Origin: Nitrososphaerota archaeon
Lineage (GTDB): Archaea; Thermoproteota; EX4484-205; JAAOZP01
DNA: 64,000 bases
Direction: 5' to 3'
Assembly: GCA_011605725.1 (NCBI GenBank)
Contig: JAAOZP010000017.1
Span: 310,001-374,000, forward strand
How positions within the stretch are numbered: the first letter of the stretch is position 1; the number at the start of each line of letters is the position of its first letter. Of the stretch, positions 45,053 to 54,370 are shown in pieces. The notes beneath the pieces are model-generated. The model had not been told where the DNA came from, ran no database searches, and saw only the letters and a list, made by a program, of their open reading frames with translations. The position numbers were made by a program, and so were the translations under genes.

Positions 45053-45832
45053 TTGAACGATGCTTTTAAAGAAGGCGGGGACGTTCTCCTAGTCTCAGCC
45101 AAAGGTAAGAAAAGAGTTGTTAAGATTCAGGGAGACCGAATTCATACTCATAGAGGATATATTCAGACCGGTAGCATTATCGGTAGCAAGCCTGGGATAA
45201 TGGTTAAAACCCACACTGGAGACGAGATGCTTGCCGTTAAGCCCCTTGTTGCCGACTATATTCCTAAACTCTCCAGGAGGACGCAGATAATGTATCCTAA
45301 GGATCTCGGATACATGGTTCTAAGCCTCGGAATATCACCCGGTTTCAAGGTTTTGGACGCTGGTACTGGCAGCGGGGCTGCCGCCATGGTTATGGCAAGC
45401 CTCGTAAGGCCGACTGGAAGAGTATTCTCATACGATGTTGATGAGGAATCACTGGCGATCGCCAGGAGGAACCTTGAAAGAGTAGGCCTCCTCGAATACG
45501 TTGAGCTTGTGCACGAGGATGTTAAAACAGCCGTTTTCAAAGAGCTCTTCGACGCTGCATTAATGGATCTTCCAGACCCTTGGGAAGCCTTGCTGAACGT
45601 TTCCAGGTTTCTTAAGCCGTCGGCCAGAATATGCCTTGTACTGCCTACTATGAACCAGCTGGAGAAGGCTTACTCCGCGCTGGTAGACTCTGGAATAGCG
45701 CATCTCGAAACCGTAGAAATACTTCTGAGAAGAATAAGGCCTTTCCAGGGAAAGGTTCGGCCCGAGTCTCTGATGACTGGGCACACTGCTTACCTTATGC
45801 TTGGCGTAAAAGTTTCCAGAGAAAACGTTTAA
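45053..45832 (+). CDS. trmI: tRNA (adenine-N1)-methyltransferase, TrmI family
   Basis: Methylates adenines of tRNA (A58, and A57 in archaea) at N1; 259 residues. The N-terminal small beta domain (about 1-75, TGSIIGSKPG) is followed by RRTQIMYPKDLGYM, motif I VLDAGTGSGAAAMVMA, an acidic motif (SYDVDEES), and ALMDLPDPWEAL as motif IV. The tail RRIRPFQGKVRPES fits the family. The start is a TTG at 45053. Confidence 0.94.
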   Translation: MNDAFKEGGDVLLVSAKGKKRVVKIQGDRIHTHRGYIQTGSIIGSKPGIMVKTHTGDEMLAVKPLVADYIPKLSRRTQIMYPKDLGYMVLSLGISPGFKVLDAGTGSGAAAMVMASLVRPTGRVFSYDVDEESLAIARRNLERVGLLEYVELVHEDVKTAVFKELFDAALMDLPDPWEALLNVSRFLKPSARICLVLPTMNQLEKAYSALVDSGIAHLETVEILLRRIRPFQGKVRPESLMTGHTAYLMLGVKVSRENV

Positions 45833-45859
45833 AAAGAGCGTGAAGAGGGAAGCGTCGGG

Positions 45860-46441
45860 TTGGAGAAGAAGGAAGCGGTTTACTCAGCTGGAAACCTGCT
45901 TGTGCTGATAGGTTTAACTGTTCTTTCAGCCTTCATGTTCGTCACAAGCCTTCAGGTCACCGGCTTTCTAAGAACCAGTGTCAATCTTTTCAGCTCCGCC
46001 CTCATATTCATAGGGTCAGTACTCCCATTCCTGCTTAAAGAGATGGAAGCTGAACAGAGAATGAGAAGCATTGGGCTAAGATGCTTTACATCAAGCTTCA
46101 TAATGTCAATACTGCTTCTGGCTCAAACAGTGTTTCGAGGATTCGCCTCAACAGTGCCGATTTTAACGTCGCTAGCATTAGGATTATCAGGCATATCGGC
46201 ATACCTTCTCTCTAGAACTGGAAGAGTCGCGATGCCGTCAATCATGGAGATACTATTGTTTGTCTCAGTAATAATGGTGTTTTCAGCGCCAATGATCCAG
46301 TTGTTTCTAATAGACCTTGGAATGAGCATTAATACTGCTAGACTAGTGTCAATCAGCATACTAATCGTGTTCACAGGAGTGCTCTATGTTTCACTCAAGA
46401 AGGCCAGTAAATCCTCTGAAACCGGTTCAAGAGAAAAATAG
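45860..46441 (+). CDS. Hypothetical six-helix membrane protein
   Basis: A 193-residue membrane protein from a TTG at 45860, 27 nt after trmI and probably cotranscribed. About six hydrophobic segments are visible (LLVLIGLTVLSAFMFVTSL, SFIMSILLLAQTV, IMEILLFVSVIMVFSAPMI). The C-terminus is basic. There are no transporter motifs, so it remains unassigned. Confidence 0.6.
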   Translation: MEKKEAVYSAGNLLVLIGLTVLSAFMFVTSLQVTGFLRTSVNLFSSALIFIGSVLPFLLKEMEAEQRMRSIGLRCFTSSFIMSILLLAQTVFRGFASTVPILTSLALGLSGISAYLLSRTGRVAMPSIMEILLFVSVIMVFSAPMIQLFLIDLGMSINTARLVSISILIVFTGVLYVSLKKASKSSETGSREK

Positions 46442-46478
46442 AGCTGTTTAGCGAATGCTAGCCGTCGGACACGTAATG

Positions 46479-46485
46479 CTTAAAA
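46479..46485 (+). promoter_or_regulatory. TATA-like box of the candidate RNA
   Basis: CTTAAAA preceded by AATG (BRE-like purines) is centred at 46482, about 27 nt upstream of the GGG at 46509, where the folded RNA would begin. The distance is the archaeal optimum. Confidence 0.5.
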
Positions 46486-46508
46486 CTGTCTTGAAAAGTG
46501 TCTGAACA

Positions 46509-46713
46509 GGGTAGACCAGGCTCCTGCTCGGGGGAAACTCTGAAGCAGGCCTCAACCTCTTGAGGAGGGTACAAGCCGCCTTGACCATGGGGATTGGGCG
46601 TGAAACCCGTGGAGAGGTTGAAGCAGCCCTCCCAAGATGTTGCGGAGTAAAAGCATCCTCCTCAGGCTTGTTGAAAAGCGGATTGGGGAGGATGAGCCTA
46701 CTAGCCTGGGCCC
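46509..46713 (+). ncRNA. Candidate structured RNA of about 205 nt, family unassigned
   Basis: A G/C-rich stretch with long-range base pairing. CCAGGCT (46516-46522) is the exact complement of AGCCTGG (46703-46709), with GGG (46509-46511) and CCC (46711-46713) as outer pairs. Inside, CCTGCT (46523-46528) pairs with AGCAGG (46544-46549), CCTC with GAGG (near 46550-46565), TTGGG with CCCAA (near 46585 and 46632), and CATCCTCC (46654-46661) with GGAGGATG (46687-46694). A promoter is in place. The segments GTGAAACCCGT and GAAGCAGCC recall SRP RNA, but its invariant GUCAGG strand and GGAA tetraloop are missing; RNase P motifs are missing too. Overlapping frames look like translated RNA, not protein. 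Confidence 0.5.
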
Positions 46714-46741
46714 AAATGCTTCCCGAGACTCGCGTACATGG

Positions 46742-46906
46742 TTGAGACCTTGTTTAAACCATCTGACGGTTAATGCAGTAGGTGTTGTCCTCTACACCAT
46801 CTTAATGCATAACAGGTTTTCAGCTGAAGCACTTGTTGAAGCTGCGCTAATAGGCGGCTTCCTTATCGGTTACGCGGAAAACCCGCTTACCTTGAAAAAC
46901 ATCTGA
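46742..46906 (+). CDS. Possible small membrane peptide
   Basis: A frame ending at TGA 46906 encodes two hydrophobic stretches (VNAVGVVLYTILMHNRF and ALIGGFLIGYAEN) after a TTG at 46742, giving about 54 residues. No Shine-Dalgarno is seen and the frame also runs back into the candidate RNA. It may be a real short membrane protein or a remnant of one. Confidence 0.25.
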   Translation: MRPCLNHLTVNAVGVVLYTILMHNRFSAEALVEAALIGGFLIGYAENPLTLKNI

Positions 46907-47011
46907 CTTGTGAAAAGCCTGAGACGTTTGCCATAGTAATGATAGGAGTCGTGCCTCATCCCACCCCAGCAATCCTTATTAAACCTGAGTTGTTATGCCC
47001 GCATTGTAGAA

Positions 47012-49402
47012 ATGAGTAGTCTCTTTAAATCTTCAGAGCTCCTTTTAACCTCAACAAGGATTGAACAGCTTTTCAAAAACATTAAGGATGAGCCTCATTA
47101 CTATGTGGATATGCATATCCACTCTAAGTATAGCAGGGCCACTAGTGCCAATATGACTCTCGAAAACATTGCTTTCTCCGCCAGGCTGAAAGGTCTGAAC
47201 ATCGTGGGAACCGGAGACTGTACGCATACCAAATGGTTAAAGGAGCTTAAGAAGAAGCTTGTCGAATCTTACCCTGGTCTCTACAGGTTGAGAAGCGAGA
47301 GGAATCCGGAGCAAACCACGCTCTTCCTGATTCAAGGAGAAGTTAACACCGTCTACCGTGATGAGAATGCTGTTAAAAGGATACACCACGTAATACTTTT
47401 CCCAGACTTCGACACTGTTGAACAGGCCTATGACGCTTTAAAGCATACTGGTGACCTTAATGCTGACGGGAGGCCGTTGCTCGAATGCTCTTCCCCAGAG
47501 CTTGTCGAAACCTTGAAAAGCATTTCGAAAGACATCGAGGTCTTCCCGGCGCATGTTTGGACCCCGCACTTCAGCATTTTCGGCATTCACGGCTACACTA
47601 GTGTTAAGGAATGCTATAAGGATAAGCATAGCGAGATACATGCTCTCGAAACGGGATTATCTTGTTACGATGAAAAGACAGAAGTTTTAACGGAAGAAGG
47701 TTGGAAAAAATTCTCCGAAGTAAAACCAAGCGATAAAATATATACTTTAAACCCAAAAACAGGAGAAATCGAGCTTCAACATCCCAGAGGAATCTTCTCC
47801 TACTGGTATAAAGGCAGAATGTACAGGTTGAAAACTCGAAGTGTTGATTTACTTGTCACGCCGAATCACAATCTCTTCATTACCACGTGCGACTTTAGGA
47901 ATCCAAAAACATCTTTCTTAAAGCAGGCGAGAGAAGTATTTGGGAAATCCAAAAGTTTTAAGAAGGATGGGAAATGGAACGGTAACAACGAAGAATATTT
48001 TACCCTCCCCTCCCTAGAAATTAGGCATGGAAACCGGTATTATTCTGGTCTAAGAAGAATACCTGAGAAGAAAATACCAATGAAAGACTGGTTAAAATTC
48101 TTTGGATTTTGGTTGGCTGAAGGTTGGACAACGAGGGAGAAAAACGGAGATTATAATGTTTGCGTTTCTTGCAAAGATGGGAAGTTAATTTCTGAAATGA
48201 AAAAGCTGCTTCAAAGTTTTGGATACAGGGTTTTCCAGAACAAGAAACACCATATACTTAGAGTGAGAAACTATCAGTTGTTCGCTTATCTTGAGCAATT
48301 CGGTAAACGTCATGAGAAATTTATTCCAAAAGATGTGAAAATGCTTTCGAAAGACCTTCTCAAGATATTGCTTGACTACTACATTAAAGGCTGTGGCCAC
48401 ATTCACGGAAGGACTAACAAGGGGCTATCTGCAACTACAACCTCCACAAGACTCAGAGATGACCTGCAGGAAATAGCTTTAAAGATTGGAATATCCGCCT
48501 ATTTTAAGCTCGATAAGAAAAAGGGGAATCCTTTGAAAAGTCTTTCCTCAGGAAAGAAGACTTACAGGCAGAGCAATGATTCTTGGACGGTTTATTTCAT
48601 CAGAAAAAACACACATACTGTTATTCCCTCGACCATAAGGAAAAATAAGTATATAGAAAGATGGGTAGATTTTAAGGGAAGAGTATACTGTGTATCAGTT
48701 CCTAATAAAGTAATTTATGTAAGAAGAAACGGGATTCCTGTATGGTGTGGCAATTCAGATCCTCCAATGAACTGGAGGGTTTCAAGCAATGATCGCTACG
48801 TGTTGGTTTCTAACAGCGATTCTCACTCTTACTATCCTTGGAGGCTCGGCAGAGAGGCTAACCTTATGCTCTTGGAGGATTTGAGCTATAGGAGCATACT
48901 GGATGCGATCCGTAAACAGGGCAGGTCTAGAATAATCCTCACTATCGAAACCTATCCTGAACATGGGAAATATTATCTTCCAGGTCATCGAAAATGCAAG
49001 GTTTCAGTTGACCCCGAGAAGTATTTTAAGCTTAAAGGAGTCTGCCCGGTGTGCGGCAAAAAGCTCACGCCTGGAGTAGAGACGCATATAGAAGAACTCG
49101 CTGACCGTCCTAGGGGCATAAAGCCGAGGGATGCTCCAGACTATATTCATCTCATACCGCTTTCAGAGATAATAAGCTATGTTTACTCCACAAGTTTAGA
49201 TTCCAAGAAGGCTTGGAGCATTTACTACAGTCTGGTAAAGAAGCTTGGAAGCGAATATCGTCTGCTGGTTGAAACCCCTGTGGAGAAGCTGGCAAAACAC
49301 GATAAGAAGCTGGCCTACGTGGTGGAAAAAATTAGAAATGACAGGGTTAAAATAAGGCCCGGATATGATGGAGTATATGGAAAGATTGAGGTAGTCGAAT
49401 AG
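47012..49402 (+). CDS. endoQ: Endonuclease Q (PHP-domain DNA repair nuclease) with intein
   Basis: EndoQ nicks DNA 5' of deaminated bases (hypoxanthine, uracil) and AP sites. The open frame has 796 codons, of which codons 218-581 are an intein; the spliced protein would be 432 residues, the usual length. PHP-type metal ligands: VDMHIHSKYSRATS, VGTGDCTHTKWL, QGEVNTVY, HHVILFPDF, AHVWTPHFSIFG and SNSDSHSYYPWRLGREA. A C-terminal zinc-type CPVCGKKLTPGV follows, with a Cys upstream. The insertion is between ALETGLS and SDPPMNW, within the catalytic core. The exteins have normal local codon use; the intein is AT-richer. Confidence 0.93.
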   Translation: MSSLFKSSELLLTSTRIEQLFKNIKDEPHYYVDMHIHSKYSRATSANMTLENIAFSARLKGLNIVGTGDCTHTKWLKELKKKLVESYPGLYRLRSERNPEQTTLFLIQGEVNTVYRDENAVKRIHHVILFPDFDTVEQAYDALKHTGDLNADGRPLLECSSPELVETLKSISKDIEVFPAHVWTPHFSIFGIHGYTSVKECYKDKHSEIHALETGLSCYDEKTEVLTEEGWKKFSEVKPSDKIYTLNPKTGEIELQHPRGIFSYWYKGRMYRLKTRSVDLLVTPNHNLFITTCDFRNPKTSFLKQAREVFGKSKSFKKDGKWNGNNEEYFTLPSLEIRHGNRYYSGLRRIPEKKIPMKDWLKFFGFWLAEGWTTREKNGDYNVCVSCKDGKLISEMKKLLQSFGYRVFQNKKHHILRVRNYQLFAYLEQFGKRHEKFIPKDVKMLSKDLLKILLDYYIKGCGHIHGRTNKGLSATTTSTRLRDDLQEIALKIGISAYFKLDKKKGNPLKSLSSGKKTYRQSNDSWTVYFIRKNTHTVIPSTIRKNKYIERWVDFKGRVYCVSVPNKVIYVRRNGIPVWCGNSDPPMNWRVSSNDRYVLVSNSDSHSYYPWRLGREANLMLLEDLSYRSILDAIRKQGRSRIILTIETYPEHGKYYLPGHRKCKVSVDPEKYFKLKGVCPVCGKKLTPGVETHIEELADRPRGIKPRDAPDYIHLIPLSEIISYVYSTSLDSKKAWSIYYSLVKKLGSEYRLLVETPVEKLAKHDKKLAYVVEKIRNDRVKIRPGYDGVYGKIEVVE
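47663..48754 (+). mobile_element. Intein of EndoQ (364 aa, LAGLIDADG-type), paralogue of NrdD intein e
   Basis: Begins CYDEKTEVLTEEGWKKF and ends NGIPVWCGN before Ser (+1). Block B is VDLLVTPNHNLF. Endonuclease-type helices are WLKFFGFWLAEGWTT and LLDYYIKGCGHIHG; the second lacks the usual Asp of the GDG motif (GCG), as in NrdD intein e (GNG), so one catalytic acid may be lost. The last residues CGN share Gly before Asn with intein e. The helix-turn-helix insert of intein e is absent. Length is 1092 nt, in frame. Confidence 0.9.
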
Positions 49403-49511
49403 GCACGTGCGCTAAATTTTTATCGCACGCGCTTCAGCAATTACTCTGTGGATAAAGATTTGCCGAAGTATAAAAAGTTTAAGAAAGAGCCGCTTGTACT
49501 ACCTAGGTTTA

Positions 49512-52505
49512 ATGGCTCTTCAAAGTCAAGATGCGTTGAGTGTTAGCGAATCCTTAAACCGGACTCTGCCAAGCACGGAGGAAGTTCTAACCCTGCCTGC
49601 TGAAGCGCTTTTCCCACGCTTTAAAACTTCTCTGAATGGACTCTCCTCTGAAGAAGCAGAAAAACGTCTTGAGGTCTTTGGCTACAATGAGCTAGTCAGG
49701 AGAAAGAGGAGAACAGCAGTAGTCGATTTCCTCTCGCATTTTAAAAGCCCTTTAGTGATTATTCTCCTTTTCGCCGGAATAGCTTCAGGATTTTTTGGAG
49801 AAATTGTAAACGCTATGATCATATTTTCAATAGTGATTTTCAGCATTGTGTTAGACTTTTACCAAGAGAATAAGGCTGAAAGGGCTGCTGAGATGCTTAG
49901 GCAGAGAGTAGCAACCACAGCTACCGTGTTGAGGGATGGTGTTAAAAAGGAGGTGAGGCTTGCGGAAATCGTTCCCGGGGACATCATATATCTTTCTGCC
50001 GGCGATATTGTTCCTGCGGATGCTAGAGTATTAAGAGCCAAAGACTTGTTCGTAGACCAGTCTGCGTTGACTGGCGAATCCCTGCCGGTGGAGAAAGTCT
50101 CTGAGCCGCTTAAATCCTATGACCCAACTATAACTGAGTGGAATAACTATCTTTTCATGGGCACGTCGATTGTCGGCGGGTCTTCAACAGCACTCGTGGT
50201 CAAGACTGGAAGCTTAACTGAATACGGGAGAATTGCAAAGAGGCTTGTTGCGAGAGAGCCTGAAACAGAATTCCAGAGGAGTATCAGAAGCTTCAGCTAC
50301 ATGGTGATGCAGGTAACATTTCTTCTAGTTGTATTCGTATTCTTCATCAACGCCCTCTACATGCGTAGCATCTTGGATTCGCTTCTTTTCGCTGTAGCTC
50401 TAGCTGTCGGCTTAACGCCTGAGCTGCTGCCGATGATAATTTCGATAAACCTCTCTAAGGGAGCTGTCTCAATGGCTAGGAAGGAGGTGATAGTGAAGCG
50501 CCTAGCATCCATACAGAATTTCGGAAGCATGGATGTTCTATGCACGGATAAGACTGGAACATTGACGGAAAACCGGATAAGGCTCGTGCTTTACGTAGAC
50601 CTTAACGGCGACAAGAGTGAGAAGGTTCTACTATACTCCTATCTTAACAGTTATCATCAGACGGGGTTGAAAAACCCTCTTGACGAAGCCATACTGAGAT
50701 TTGGAGAAGTCGACGTTAGCGATTATAGGAAAATCGATGAAATACCGTTTGATTTCGTCCGTAAACGTCTCTCCGTAGTGGTTGAATATCAGAACCAGCG
50801 GTTTATGATTACTAAAGGTGCTCCCGAGGAAGTTTCAAAAATCTGCTCCTACTACGAGGTTGGAAACGTTATAGCAGACATAACGGATGAGGTGCATAGT
50901 AGGATTGAGCAGAAATATTTCGAGCTTAGCGCTGAGGGCTACAGGGTTTTAAGCGTGGCGTATAAACGCTTGAAGGCGGATAAACCAGTATACGATGTGA
51001 GCGATGAGAACGATATGGTTTTTCTAGGCTTCATAGCCTTCCTCGACCCTCCGAAGGAAACAGCCAGGGAAGCACTGCAGCTTTTGAAGAGCGCTTGCAT
51101 AGAGTTGAAAATACTGACTGGCGATAACGAGTTGGTGACTAGAAAAGTCTGCGAATACCTGGGGTTCGAGATTAAAGGGGTCGTCACGGGTGGGGAGATC
51201 GCTCAAATGCATGATGACGCTCTTGCAAGAGTTGTCGAAGAGGCTAATGTCTTCTGCAGGGTCACGCCAGCCCAGAAGGACAGGATAATAAACGCTCTGA
51301 GAAACAATGGGCACGTAGTCGGGTATCTGGGAGACGGTATAAACGACGCGCCTTCGCTGAGAACGGCAGATGTCGGCATATCTGTGGAAAACGCTGTCGA
51401 TATTGCGAAAGAGTCTGCAGACATAATTCTCCTACGGAACGATTTGAGAGTGCTCCACGACGGTGTGTTAGAAGGCAGGAAAACATTCGGCAACACTATG
51501 AAGTATATCATGATGGGCGTGAGCTCAAACTTTGGAAACATGTTTAGTGTCGCTGGAGCATCTTTATTCCTACCGTTTCTCCCTATGCTGCCCATACAAA
51601 TACTGCTCAACAACCTTCTCTACGATTTCTCGCAGTCAGCAATACCTATGGATGAAGTCGACGAAGAGTATGTTGAAAAACCCAAGAGGCTAGACGTAAG
51701 ATTCATCAGAAGGTTCATGGTTTTTCTTGGGCCAGTCAGCTCCCTATTCGATTTCCTAACGTTCTTCATAATGCTCTTCATATTCAACGCTTCCGAACCG
51801 CTTTTCCAAACAGCATGGTTCATCGAATCCCTGTCTTCACAGACCATTGTGATCTTCGCAATTAGAACGAAAAAGTCTCCTTTCTGGAGGAGCAGGCCGA
51901 GCAGAACCTTGCTTTCGAGCAGTATTGCAATAATCGCGCTCGCACTGATACTACCGTATACGCCATTAGGAGAGGTTTTCCGGTTTGCGAAGCTTCCTGC
52001 AACTTTCTTCATAGCCCTGCTTGCGATTCTCGCCGCCTACATGGCTCTAGCGGAAATCGTGAAAAACTGGTTTTACAAGAGGTACGGCTACCTTTTAGAG
52101 CAGACACTGATGCCGCCGAGAAGGATTGGAATCTACCTGAGTAAGACTGCGAGGCTCGTCCAGAACGTTGTAGCAACTATCTGCCTGCGTCCAGAAGATG
52201 AAATGACGGTTGACTCCCTGATAGAAGACTTGGAAAAAATCTTGCCGCCACCCATCAACTATGATCAAATCGGCCACGCTATCCAGTATTTGAGACGCGC
52301 AGGACTTATAAGCTTCAACTGGCGTCAGAGAACGATAAAACGTGAGAAACCGTTGAAAGAATACGTGACTAGACAGTTAATAGCCAGCGAGCTATGGCAG
52401 AAAATAGTTCAAGACTGGTATAGGATCAGTAAAATCGTCTACGAAAGATACCGGAGAATAAACCAGGAGTATCAGGAGCTTCTATCCGGCGAAAAACCAG
52501 AATAA
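49512..52505 (+). CDS. P-type ATPase of the MgtA (P3B, Mg2+) type with C-terminal extension
   Basis: About 997 residues. Landmarks in order: actuator LTGESLPVEK, the P3B membrane motif VGLTPELLPMI, phosphorylation site DVLCTDKTGTLT, ITKGAPEEV, ILTGDNELV, and hinge GYLGDGINDAPSLRTADVGI. The PEL motif points to Mg2+ import as in MgtA. After the last membrane helix a soluble tail of about 145 residues contains a winged-helix-like stretch (IGHAIQYLRRAGLISFNWRQ). TATAAAAAG at 49469-49477 predicts transcription from about 49499, which favours ATG 49512 over the TTG at 49494. Confidence 0.88.
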   Translation: MALQSQDALSVSESLNRTLPSTEEVLTLPAEALFPRFKTSLNGLSSEEAEKRLEVFGYNELVRRKRRTAVVDFLSHFKSPLVIILLFAGIASGFFGEIVNAMIIFSIVIFSIVLDFYQENKAERAAEMLRQRVATTATVLRDGVKKEVRLAEIVPGDIIYLSAGDIVPADARVLRAKDLFVDQSALTGESLPVEKVSEPLKSYDPTITEWNNYLFMGTSIVGGSSTALVVKTGSLTEYGRIAKRLVAREPETEFQRSIRSFSYMVMQVTFLLVVFVFFINALYMRSILDSLLFAVALAVGLTPELLPMIISINLSKGAVSMARKEVIVKRLASIQNFGSMDVLCTDKTGTLTENRIRLVLYVDLNGDKSEKVLLYSYLNSYHQTGLKNPLDEAILRFGEVDVSDYRKIDEIPFDFVRKRLSVVVEYQNQRFMITKGAPEEVSKICSYYEVGNVIADITDEVHSRIEQKYFELSAEGYRVLSVAYKRLKADKPVYDVSDENDMVFLGFIAFLDPPKETAREALQLLKSACIELKILTGDNELVTRKVCEYLGFEIKGVVTGGEIAQMHDDALARVVEEANVFCRVTPAQKDRIINALRNNGHVVGYLGDGINDAPSLRTADVGISVENAVDIAKESADIILLRNDLRVLHDGVLEGRKTFGNTMKYIMMGVSSNFGNMFSVAGASLFLPFLPMLPIQILLNNLLYDFSQSAIPMDEVDEEYVEKPKRLDVRFIRRFMVFLGPVSSLFDFLTFFIMLFIFNASEPLFQTAWFIESLSSQTIVIFAIRTKKSPFWRSRPSRTLLSSSIAIIALALILPYTPLGEVFRFAKLPATFFIALLAILAAYMALAEIVKNWFYKRYGYLLEQTLMPPRRIGIYLSKTARLVQNVVATICLRPEDEMTVDSLIEDLEKILPPPINYDQIGHAIQYLRRAGLISFNWRQRTIKREKPLKEYVTRQLIASELWQKIVQDWYRISKIVYERYRRINQEYQELLSGEKPE

Positions 52506-52710
52506 TTTCCTCCACACTCTAAAATCATGATGCGCTTAAGCTCCTTGCTCATGCGCCTGTTAAAAAATTAAAGCATTCATGAGGAATGGCGCCGCTACGA
52601 GCACTAGCTTTTAACCATGTTAGGTGGTAATCCAAGACACTCGCGGTCACGGGGCCGAGTAGATAAGCATCTTCTTCTCCGAAAACAACCGGCGCGCGTG
52701 ACTTTTGCTT

Positions 52711-52850
52711 GACTGCAGCTTTCCTGAGCTTGTCGAAATATTGAAAGAGCGTTGGGGAAACATCGGAGTCTCCCGGCGCATGTTTGAACCCCGCATTCCA
52801 GCATTTTCGGAGCCCACGGCTACACTAGCACGTGAGAACTGCTGACTATA
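52711..52850 (+). pseudogene. Decayed fragment of endoQ
   Basis: This stretch aligns by eye with the endoQ coding region at about 47484-47620: shared blocks include GAGCTTGTCGAAA, CCCGGCGCATGTTT, ACCCCGCA, AGCATTTTCGG and CACGGCTACACTAG, in the same order and spacing. Small indels destroy the frame. The copy may extend to about 52916, where TTTATTTCTAGCTATGATGAA lies at the place matching the intein site; no intein sequence is seen. The rest of 52506-52987 holds nothing I can support. Confidence 0.7.
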
Positions 52851-52987
52851 AAGCACCAAGGCCATACTTAACCTTGGAGAGACTTTATTTCTAGCTATGA
52901 TGAATTCATGAAGCAACTAAAGTTCATTTTAGCACGCGCTTCCACCAAGATTCTGCGCTTCGCAGCATAGGAAGCAACGTGGAGGTC

Positions 52988-54316
52988 CTAAAATCTTTCG
53001 AGCTTTAAGTAAGCCAGCTGCTTAGGCATGTAGTTGATCCTTCTGGGAGAAGGCCTCGTACCGTATTCAATGGTCCTACCTATCGTGTCGAGAAGAGTCT
53101 GCATTAGTTCGCAGCCCCTTATCCTACCGAGTCCGCCGCGCACAGCCTCCCTTTCCGAGAAGACTCTTGTATCGTCTCTCCTCAAGCCTCCTGAGGAGAC
53201 GAGTATTGGAACAGGCTCCCCAGAGTGCATCCCCCTGTCGCAAGGCGTAGTATGGTCGCCTGTCACAACTATCGTTGTGCTGGTCAAAACTGATTCATCT
53301 ATCATCTTTAGATTCTTCCCAAACCGTTGTATAAACTCGTATTTTGCAACAGGATTCTTACTGTGGCTTGCAACATCCGTTCCCTTCAAATGAAGGTATA
53401 CGAAGTCATACTTGTCCAGCAGTTCCAGGGCCTTGCTCAGCTTTCCAGTAATGTTAGTATTGAGAAGACCGTTAGCCCCCTCAACCCTGTAAATATCCAT
53501 GCCTGTGGCACGGCCTATCCCCTTGTATAGCAATCCTGCGGCTACACATGCGGCACTGAGATCCCATTTATCCCTGAAGCTGGTCATCCTTCTTTTAACT
53601 CCTGGGCTTCTCACCAGTATAGCGTTAGCCTCTTGAAGACCCTTCTCAGCCCTAATCCTGTTTAACTCGTGGCGGCTCAGCCTTTTAATCGCCTCCAAGG
53701 TTATGCTGTTAACAAGGTTGGCGAGCCTCTCAGCACCCTCTCTGTCCCTAGCCTCTTCAACAGGCTGACATAGTATAACAGGCTTGCCTTCAGCATGAGG
53801 ATCATTATCAGTAACCTCGTGCGACAATCCTTCGCCTGAAACAACCATGACGAACCTATGTTCAGAGAGAGGCTGAAACCTTACTCTAAACCCTTGGAAC
53901 TCGCCCAGCTCGTCGTTGAGAAAACCGGTTAGTTCCCTCGTCTGCTCGCTTCCTATTCTCCCAGCCCGCCTGTCTACAACCACAGGGTAACCGTTCTCAA
54001 TCCTGACGGTTGCAAGATTACCCCTGAAAGCTATCTCTCCCTCCTCCAGTTCAACACCCTCGCCTAGGGCTTCAATAGGGCCTCTTCCGAAATACTCCTT
54101 CTCAATATCATAGCCGAACATGACTAGGTGTGCAACATCACTGCTGGGTGGAACACCGGGAGCAATAATGTCCATCAGTCCTTGAGAACCGTTTTTCTTA
54201 AGCTTTTTGAAGCTCATTGAATTAGCCTTTTCAAGCGGTGTTAAGCCGTCCAGCTCCCTGTAAGCATGGTCGCCAAGCCCGTCGAGCACTATGAACAGTA
54301 TCCTCTCAGGTTTCAA
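52988..54316 (-). CDS. apgM: Cofactor-independent phosphoglycerate mutase, archaeal type
   Basis: Interconverts 3- and 2-phosphoglycerate; 442 residues. The alkaline-phosphatase-superfamily N-terminus is FIVLDGLGDHAYRELDGLTP, with PGVPPSSDVAHLVMFGYD (nucleophile Ser region), GRGPIEALGEGV and the metal site VTGDHTTPCDRGMHSGEPVP. These are specific to the ApgM (aPGAM) group. The gene stands between two decayed gene fragments. Confidence 0.96.
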   Translation of the reverse strand: MKPERILFIVLDGLGDHAYRELDGLTPLEKANSMSFKKLKKNGSQGLMDIIAPGVPPSSDVAHLVMFGYDIEKEYFGRGPIEALGEGVELEEGEIAFRGNLATVRIENGYPVVVDRRAGRIGSEQTRELTGFLNDELGEFQGFRVRFQPLSEHRFVMVVSGEGLSHEVTDNDPHAEGKPVILCQPVEEARDREGAERLANLVNSITLEAIKRLSRHELNRIRAEKGLQEANAILVRSPGVKRRMTSFRDKWDLSAACVAAGLLYKGIGRATGMDIYRVEGANGLLNTNITGKLSKALELLDKYDFVYLHLKGTDVASHSKNPVAKYEFIQRFGKNLKMIDESVLTSTTIVVTGDHTTPCDRGMHSGEPVPILVSSGGLRRDDTRVFSEREAVRGGLGRIRGCELMQTLLDTIGRTIEYGTRPSPRRINYMPKQLAYLKLERF

Positions 54317-54370
54317 CCCTCACGATTCATAATGGCGCCGATGTTTAAACTTTGCTTATGAAGCCGGGAG

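Noticed and set aside
46509..46713. Firm call as SRP RNA or RNase P RNA
   Set aside because: The GUCAGG/GGAA core of SRP RNA and the CR-I to CR-V blocks of RNase P RNA were not found, so only a candidate RNA is reported.
46560..46745. Plus-strand 61-residue frame
   Set aside because: Composition (Arg, Gly, Ala, Leu mix without pattern) and overlap with the folded segment suggest translated structural RNA.
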